Shown: one piece after another, positions 59,283 through 64,000 of the stretch | Position numbering within the stretch: the first letter of the stretch is position 1 | Layout: every line of letters starts with the position of its first letter | The notes under the pieces: model-generated | Databases searched by the model: none | What the model was told of the DNA's origin: nothing | The model's input: only the letters and a program-made list of their open reading frames with translations | NCBI RefSeq assembly: GCF_003290445.1 | Contig: NZ_CP021781.1 | Span: 1,426,001 to 1,490,000, forward strand | Length of the DNA: 64,000 bases | Direction: 5' to 3' | Source: Francisella adeliensis | Lineage (GTDB): Bacteria > Pseudomonadota > Gammaproteobacteria > Francisellales > Francisellaceae | Made by a program: the position numbers and the translations under genes

Positions 59283-60155
59283 ATGAAAAAAACTGTAGGC
59301 GTATTCTTCTTACTCATAATGATTAGCTTTGGCTATTCGATTGACTTAAAAAGCAAAGTTATCAATATAAATAAAAACATTGATATTCATTATTATCAAA
59401 CTATCTCTGATAAAGCTAAGCCAAACCTTATTATGCTTACTGGGCGTGGTACTACGACTAACTTTTGGCCAAAGGATTTTATAGATAAGCTATCTGAAAA
59501 ATATAATCTATACATTCTTGACTATAGAAACATTAATACAAAAAATACCTCTAGTGTAAGCTATGCAATTAAAGATACAGCCATTGATGTAGATAAATTT
59601 GTTAAAAAACTCAATATTTCTAATCCATATCTACTAGGCTGGTCTATGGGCGGAGCTATAGCTATTGAAACAGTTTCTGATTATCCTAAAGACTTTTCTC
59701 ACCTTATACTTCTATCTCCAGCTTTGCCTAAGACATCAACACAAAAAATCCCAAAACCTCCAAAGTTTAAAACAGATGATGATATTTATAATTATGTTTT
59801 TAACATAAACTTATATAACTACTCAAAAGAAAACTTAGATGTTGAACGAAACAGATTTATAAATTCTGATATAAAACAACTTTTTCCTTCTAATGATGTT
59901 TTAGCTAGACAAATAACTGGTGTTACTAAGTGGCGAGCTGATGATGATAATTTGGAAAAGTTCAAACAAATCAAAATTCCAATTGATATTTATATTTCTC
60001 TAGATGATAAAATAGAGCGTGTTAATCAAATTAAAGCTACGATCACAGAAGTAAAAGATCAGAAAAGAATTAAGGTTAAGTATTTTAAAAACTCTGGTCA
60101 TGCAATTGCCTGGGATCAGGCACAAAAACTTGCAGACAATATAAATAATCTATAG
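59283..60155 (+). CDS. exported alpha/beta hydrolase
   Basis: A 290-residue alpha/beta hydrolase with a signal peptide (about residues 1-20, ending FGYS). The nucleophile elbow LLGWSMGGAIA (Gly-Trp-Ser-Met-Gly) lies near residue 120 and the catalytic His in NSGHAIAWDQ near residue 275. An oxyanion region LTGRGTTTNFWP lies near residue 52. It may be an esterase or lipase. It is followed by a close paralogue at 60276, in tandem on the same strand. Confidence 0.85.
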   Translation: MKKTVGVFFLLIMISFGYSIDLKSKVININKNIDIHYYQTISDKAKPNLIMLTGRGTTTNFWPKDFIDKLSEKYNLYILDYRNINTKNTSSVSYAIKDTAIDVDKFVKKLNISNPYLLGWSMGGAIAIETVSDYPKDFSHLILLSPALPKTSTQKIPKPPKFKTDDDIYNYVFNINLYNYSKENLDVERNRFINSDIKQLFPSNDVLARQITGVTKWRADDDNLEKFKQIKIPIDIYISLDDKIERVNQIKATITEVKDQKRIKVKYFKNSGHAIAWDQAQKLADNINNL

Positions 60156-60275
60156 CATGTTCAAACTCTTTTTTTCAAACATTAGCTAATGCTTTTAAAA
60201 AACCTATTTTTTAATGTAAAAAATAAATAATATGTTAATATGTATTTAAACATGAATTTGTTAAAATAATTTTTA

Positions 60276-61157
60276 ATGAAAAAAATAGTCTCTATATTAC
60301 TTTACTTACTCACGATTAATGCTTTTTCTCTTGAGTTACAAAGTAAAGAAGTTTCAACTAATCATACTGATATTCATTATTATCAAACAACTCCTGACAA
60401 AGCTAAACAAGATCTTATTATGCTTACAGGAATAGGAACCACTGCAAACTTCTGGCCAAGAGATTTTATTTTATTTTTATCTGAGAAATATAATCTATAC
60501 ATACTTGACTATAGAGGAATAAATACCTCGCAGCCTCTTAAAAACATAGACTTTACAATTAAAGATTTAGCACGTGATACTAATGATTTCATAAAAATCA
60601 AAAAACTAAAAAATGTATCTCTACTAGGTTGGTCAATGGGTGGCAGTGTGGCTTTACAGTCGGTTTTTGATGATAAAAAGCTTTTTAAAAGTCTACTGCT
60701 TATATCTCCGGCTTTACCAGAAGAGAATTATAAAGAGCCCAAAAAACTTCAAGAAAAACCAAATTTTCGAATCTCTGAAGATATATATAACTATGTCTTC
60801 ACTAATAATATATATAGTTATAGACCAAAGCAACTTAAGGGTGAGATTAAACGGTTTATAGATCCTACTATAGATAAATTATTTCCAGGCTCCAAAATAT
60901 ATGCAACACAAAAAATAGCACTAAAGAATTGGATGGAAAATAAGGAAAATGTTTATAACTTCAAAAGAATCACAACTCCAACGACTATATTTCTTGCAAA
61001 AAATGATGTAATTTTGGACTACAATCTAAACCAAGACACTATAAACGAACTGAAAGATAAGTCTACACTTAATGTTATCTACTTTACAAATTCTGGACAT
61101 GCTATAGACTGGGAATACCCTCAAAAATTAGCTAATCTCATAAACAACTTATATTAA
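60276..61157 (+). CDS. exported alpha/beta hydrolase, tandem paralogue
   Basis: A 293-residue alpha/beta hydrolase closely similar to the gene just upstream, with shared blocks NFWPRDFI, SEKYNLYILDYR and LLGWSMGGSVALQSV. The catalytic His lies in NSGHAIDWEYPQKLA. The N-terminal signal peptide MKKIVSILLYLLTINAFS is clear. The pair arose by tandem duplication. The two differ in the middle, around residues 150-215, where substrate pockets usually lie. Confidence 0.85.
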   Translation: MKKIVSILLYLLTINAFSLELQSKEVSTNHTDIHYYQTTPDKAKQDLIMLTGIGTTANFWPRDFILFLSEKYNLYILDYRGINTSQPLKNIDFTIKDLARDTNDFIKIKKLKNVSLLGWSMGGSVALQSVFDDKKLFKSLLLISPALPEENYKEPKKLQEKPNFRISEDIYNYVFTNNIYSYRPKQLKGEIKRFIDPTIDKLFPGSKIYATQKIALKNWMENKENVYNFKRITTPTTIFLAKNDVILDYNLNQDTINELKDKSTLNVIYFTNSGHAIDWEYPQKLANLINNLY

Positions 61158-61203
61158 AGGCTAGAGAAAACATTCTATAATCTATATTATACATTGTGGT
61201 TTT

Positions 61204-61279
61204 GCACTCATAGCTTAACTGGATAGAGTATCGCCCTCCGAAGGCGGTGGCGTGGGTTCGAGTCCCGCTGAGTGTGCCA
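61204..61279 (+). tRNA. tRNA-Arg (anticodon CCG)
   Basis: A 76-base cloverleaf with acceptor GCACTCA, a G1-U72 wobble, and anticodon stem TCGCC/GGCGG around loop CTCCGAA, giving anticodon CCG (Arg, CGG codons). The T-loop is GGTTCGAGTCC. CCA is encoded at 61277-61279. Confidence 0.95.
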
Positions 61280-61463
61280 ATAACAACCTAAAAATCTTTT
61301 GCTCAAGATTATGTTTAGTGCGTAACATAAGTTATTAATTTAAGTACAAACAAAACTCTTCTATAGGTTACATAACAATGCTATATTCTATAGTAGTAAT
61401 TCACCATTAGAATGATGGTTTTAAATACATGTATCAATTGCTTAAATCATATAAAAAACAATT

Positions 61464-63212
61464 ATGTTTTTAGGGGTAATCGCCCTATCAACAACAGCTC
61501 AAGCAAAACCAGATTGTGATAAATCATCAGAGATTATTAGTACAAACAGTGGTAAGCTATGCGGGATACAACAGCAAAGATCTTCACAAACAGCTGAAGC
61601 ATACTTAGGAGTTCCTTTTGCAAAACCTCCTGTTGGTAAACTTAGATGGAAAGCTCCTGAACCTATCGGTAAATTTGACCAAGATGTATTTCAAGCAACT
61701 CAGTTAGGCAATAACTGCGTACAGCCATCTGGCGAATCTAAGTATAAGGGTAGTGAAGACTGCTTAAACTTAAACATTTGGAAACCTAAGGGTGATAAGA
61801 AAAACCTGCCTGTAATGATATTTATTCCTGGAGGTGGATTTGTCGTCGGTGCTGGGGGGCTAGAAATTTATAACGGTACATATCTAGCAGCTAAACATGA
61901 TGTTATTGTTGTAACGCTTAACTATCGCCTTGGTGCTTTAGGATTTTTAAGATACATGGAGAATGCTACTAACATAAAAGGTAACTTTGGCTTACTTGAT
62001 CAAATAACTGCTATGAAATGGATCAAAGAAAATATCAAGAACTTTGGTGGAGACCCTGATAAGATAACACTATTTGGTGAAAGTGCTGGAGCTATGTCTG
62101 TAGGCTTCCATTTAATGTCTGTACCTAAGAGTAATGATTTATTTAGAGCGGCAATAATGGAAAGTAATCCATACAGTGTTCCGTATGCTGATGCTATCGA
62201 AGCTGAGTTGGTTGGTAAAAATTTTGTGAAATTAATTAATAAAAACATAAAAGATGATGATGCTAAAGGTAATGATTTAGAGTGGCTTCAATCTCTTCCG
62301 GTCGATGCAATTATGCAATCACAAGACAAAACTTTACCTGGAGGAATTTTTAACTTAGTAATAAACGGTATGGCACAAGGTACATGGTGGACTCCAACTG
62401 TTGGTGTTTCACCTGTAACTGGTCAGCCAATGGATGGCTACCATGAAGGTAATTCACCTAAACCTTATGTTTTTGGGCTCAATAAAAATGAAGGTATATT
62501 TTTTATGCCAGACCCAAACAAATTTACTAAATCTAATTTAAAAAAAGCATTATTAAGTGACTTTGGAAATATTGGATATAAGAATATTATCAACTTCAAA
62601 GACAAAGAAGGTAACGCTATCTATAACCCTAATAACTATGATTCTGATTCAGAATCAACTATGACTCCAGCAGCTCAAGCAATGTCTAAAATAATGACTG
62701 ATTATAGCTTTGGGTATGGTAATCTGCATGCGTTACAAAAGAGTTGGGACAAACAATCGATATCAAAAGAGCCAGTTTATAGTTACTACTTCTCAAAGCA
62801 GTCTAGTTTTAATTATCAAAACTTAGAACGCTGTCTAAATGAAGTATGCCACACATACGAACTGCCTTATGTGTTTCATAACTTTGTTGTGAAACAACCA
62901 GATGGTACTCAAACAACAGTTAAAAATGCGAGTGAAAATGATATTGCTCTAGCTAATCTAATGAGTAAAAGTTGGGCAGGTTTTGCTAAAGATCCATATG
63001 ATTGGAAAAATGGGTTTGGATATCCTCCATTAGACTCAATTTCTAAAGGTAAATATGTTCACTTCAAAACTAATCCTAAAATAGCTAATAATCTAACTGA
63101 AATTATTAACTACCCATTCTGGGGAAAAACTAAAACTGCTCAAAAAATTTGGCTAAAACTTGGTCAGGCTGAAAAACCGAAATATAAAGAACATGAGTCT
63201 AGTGATTTCTAG
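61464..63212 (+). CDS. secreted type B carboxylesterase (possibly frameshifted at signal peptide)
   Basis: A 582-residue carboxylesterase with the nucleophile elbow FGESAGAMS near residue 202, an oxyanion-type PGGGFVVG near residue 119, and the catalytic His in NLYELPYVFHNF-like context near residue 470. It would hydrolyse esters outside the cytoplasm. The ATG 61464 gives only a short signal (MFLGVIALSTTAQA) and has no ribosome site. In another frame, ATG 61429 encodes MYQLLKSYKKQLCF, which would join perfectly to LGVIALSTTAQA if the T5 run near 61466 had six T. So the gene may be frameshifted, or this is a variable tract. Confidence 0.85.
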   Translation: MFLGVIALSTTAQAKPDCDKSSEIISTNSGKLCGIQQQRSSQTAEAYLGVPFAKPPVGKLRWKAPEPIGKFDQDVFQATQLGNNCVQPSGESKYKGSEDCLNLNIWKPKGDKKNLPVMIFIPGGGFVVGAGGLEIYNGTYLAAKHDVIVVTLNYRLGALGFLRYMENATNIKGNFGLLDQITAMKWIKENIKNFGGDPDKITLFGESAGAMSVGFHLMSVPKSNDLFRAAIMESNPYSVPYADAIEAELVGKNFVKLINKNIKDDDAKGNDLEWLQSLPVDAIMQSQDKTLPGGIFNLVINGMAQGTWWTPTVGVSPVTGQPMDGYHEGNSPKPYVFGLNKNEGIFFMPDPNKFTKSNLKKALLSDFGNIGYKNIINFKDKEGNAIYNPNNYDSDSESTMTPAAQAMSKIMTDYSFGYGNLHALQKSWDKQSISKEPVYSYYFSKQSSFNYQNLERCLNEVCHTYELPYVFHNFVVKQPDGTQTTVKNASENDIALANLMSKSWAGFAKDPYDWKNGFGYPPLDSISKGKYVHFKTNPKIANNLTEIINYPFWGKTKTAQKIWLKLGQAEKPKYKEHESSDF

Positions 63213-63414
63213 ATTTATACCAACTCTAATATAAATTCGTTATTTGCACTTAGATTCTTATAATTAAAGATTGTTGATTTAATAACAAAAGCACATTGAG
63301 TACATTCGACAAGCCAGTGACCATCTCGAAATATTTACTGTAAACCTAAGAAAACCGAGACTCTGCTCAGTTATCTTGTTTTCTTGAGTAATTTGATTAA
63401 ATCAACAGTCTTAA

Positions 63415-64000
63415 TTAGCTATAAACTTTTGAAACTATAAAGACCAAAATCGTAACCCCTACAACTATCATAAATATCGGTCTAACAAGTTTTGATCCTT
63501 TTAATATAACCATCTTAGAACCAGCCATACCACCAAAGAAGCTCCCTACTGCCATCACCAAGCCATAAAGTATATTGACATGACCCGCCAATAAGAAAAC
63601 TATCAGTGAAAAGACATTACTTTTAAGGTTAAGTACTTTTGCATAACCTGAAGCCTGAAGAAATGTATAACCTAAAAAGTACACAATAGCTATAATCCAA
63701 AAATTACCTGTTCCAGGTCCAAAGAAACCATCATAGGCGCCAAGCAGAAACCCAAACAGTGTAAAAAAGGCAAGCTCTGACATCCTTTTTTTGCCAGCAG
63801 CTACACCAAGGTTTTTATTAAATAGGCTAAAGACAAACACAAAAACCAATAGTACTGGAACAACAAAGTTCATAAATTCATTATCAATTACTAATGCTAA
63901 TATAGTTCCTAAAGATGCTCCTATGAATCCTGCAATTAAGCCTCGTATCACTGTCTTAAAATTTATAAGCCCATTTTTATAGTACTTAAAAACTGCAGTG
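63415..64000 (-). CDS. TauE/SafE family membrane transporter, partial at window edge
   Basis: The C-terminal part of a TauE/SafE (DUF81) protein. A 178-residue stretch begins at GTG 63951, but the frame is open upstream to the window end (TAVFKYYKNGLINFKTVIRG), so the N-terminus is outside. It has the typical second-half motif GFLLGAYDGFFGPGTGNFW near the middle and several membrane segments. Members export sulfite or organosulfonates or import small anions; the substrate is unknown here. Confidence 0.85.
   Translation of the reverse strand, partial: TAVFKYYKNGLINFKTVIRGLIAGFIGASLGTILALVIDNEFMNFVVPVLLVFVFVFSLFNKNLGVAAGKKRMSELAFFTLFGFLLGAYDGFFGPGTGNFWIIAIVYFLGYTFLQASGYAKVLNLKSNVFSLIVFLLAGHVNILYGLVMAVGSFFGGMAGSKMVILKGSKLVRPIFMIVVGVTILVFIVSKVYS

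Noticed and set aside
63213-63414. Terminator between the carboxylesterase and TauE/SafE genes.
   Set aside because: An AAGAAAAC/GTTTTCTT pair exists but the stem is short, the loop long and no T-run follows, so it is not called.

Overview
This window comes from an AT-rich gammaproteobacterium of the Francisellaceae, most likely a Francisella species. The GroEL/GroES sequences, the split-gene style, the minor-pilin cluster, the GH19 chitinase and the low GC all fit this, but no rRNA is present to confirm the species.

Positions 1 to about 20,000 look like one end of an integrated mobilizable element abutting the 3' end of a tRNA-Val gene (20000-20076, minus strand). All its genes lie on the minus strand. 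Next to the tRNA are a phage-type replisome organizer, a small protein, a VirD4/TraG-like coupling ATPase and a MobC/replication-relaxation-like protein. The cargo is defence-related: an Avs-like STAND NTPase with an N-terminal nuclease-like motif, an ArdA antirestriction protein, and a Type III restriction-modification locus (mod ... res). Three genes sit between mod and res, one of them a RhuM-Fic fusion. No integrase is seen, so the other end must lie left of the window.

Positions 20,200 to 51,500 and 57,100 to 64,000 are chromosomal. They hold yaaA-rlmH, a secreted GH19 chitinase, and a five-gene operon (glutamine-synthetase-like, Fe-alcohol dehydrogenase, glutamine amidotransferase hydrolase, aldehyde dehydrogenase, ethanolamine-permease-like transporter) that would fit a gamma-glutamyl route turning ethanolamine or a similar amino-alcohol into an amino acid. 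They also hold a minor-pilin cluster ending in a protein that shares a possible carbohydrate-binding module with the chitinase, a perM-recJ-birA-epmA operon, a PotF-like binding protein, ada with a small partner, transporters, two SDR oxidoreductases, groESL, two tandem alpha/beta hydrolases, tRNA-Arg and a secreted carboxylesterase.

The standout is 52,384-56,454: a 1356-residue protein with 14 nearly identical 33-residue repeats. These match, position by position, the repeats of TAL effectors and the Burkholderia/Mycetohabitans BAT proteins, with residues 12-13 (HG, HD, SN) standing where the base-specifying diresidue stands. Degenerate repeats flank the array. The C-terminal part carries a basic NLS-like patch and a protein-kinase-like motif set. 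The gene sits between two directly oriented IS6-family remnants that share an identical 270-bp segment, the layout of a pseudo-compound transposon. It has replaced the start of a methyltransferase gene and lies beside a decayed serine hydrolase gene. I read it as a horizontally acquired TALE-like/kinase-like protein, possibly a host-directed effector. That function is inference.
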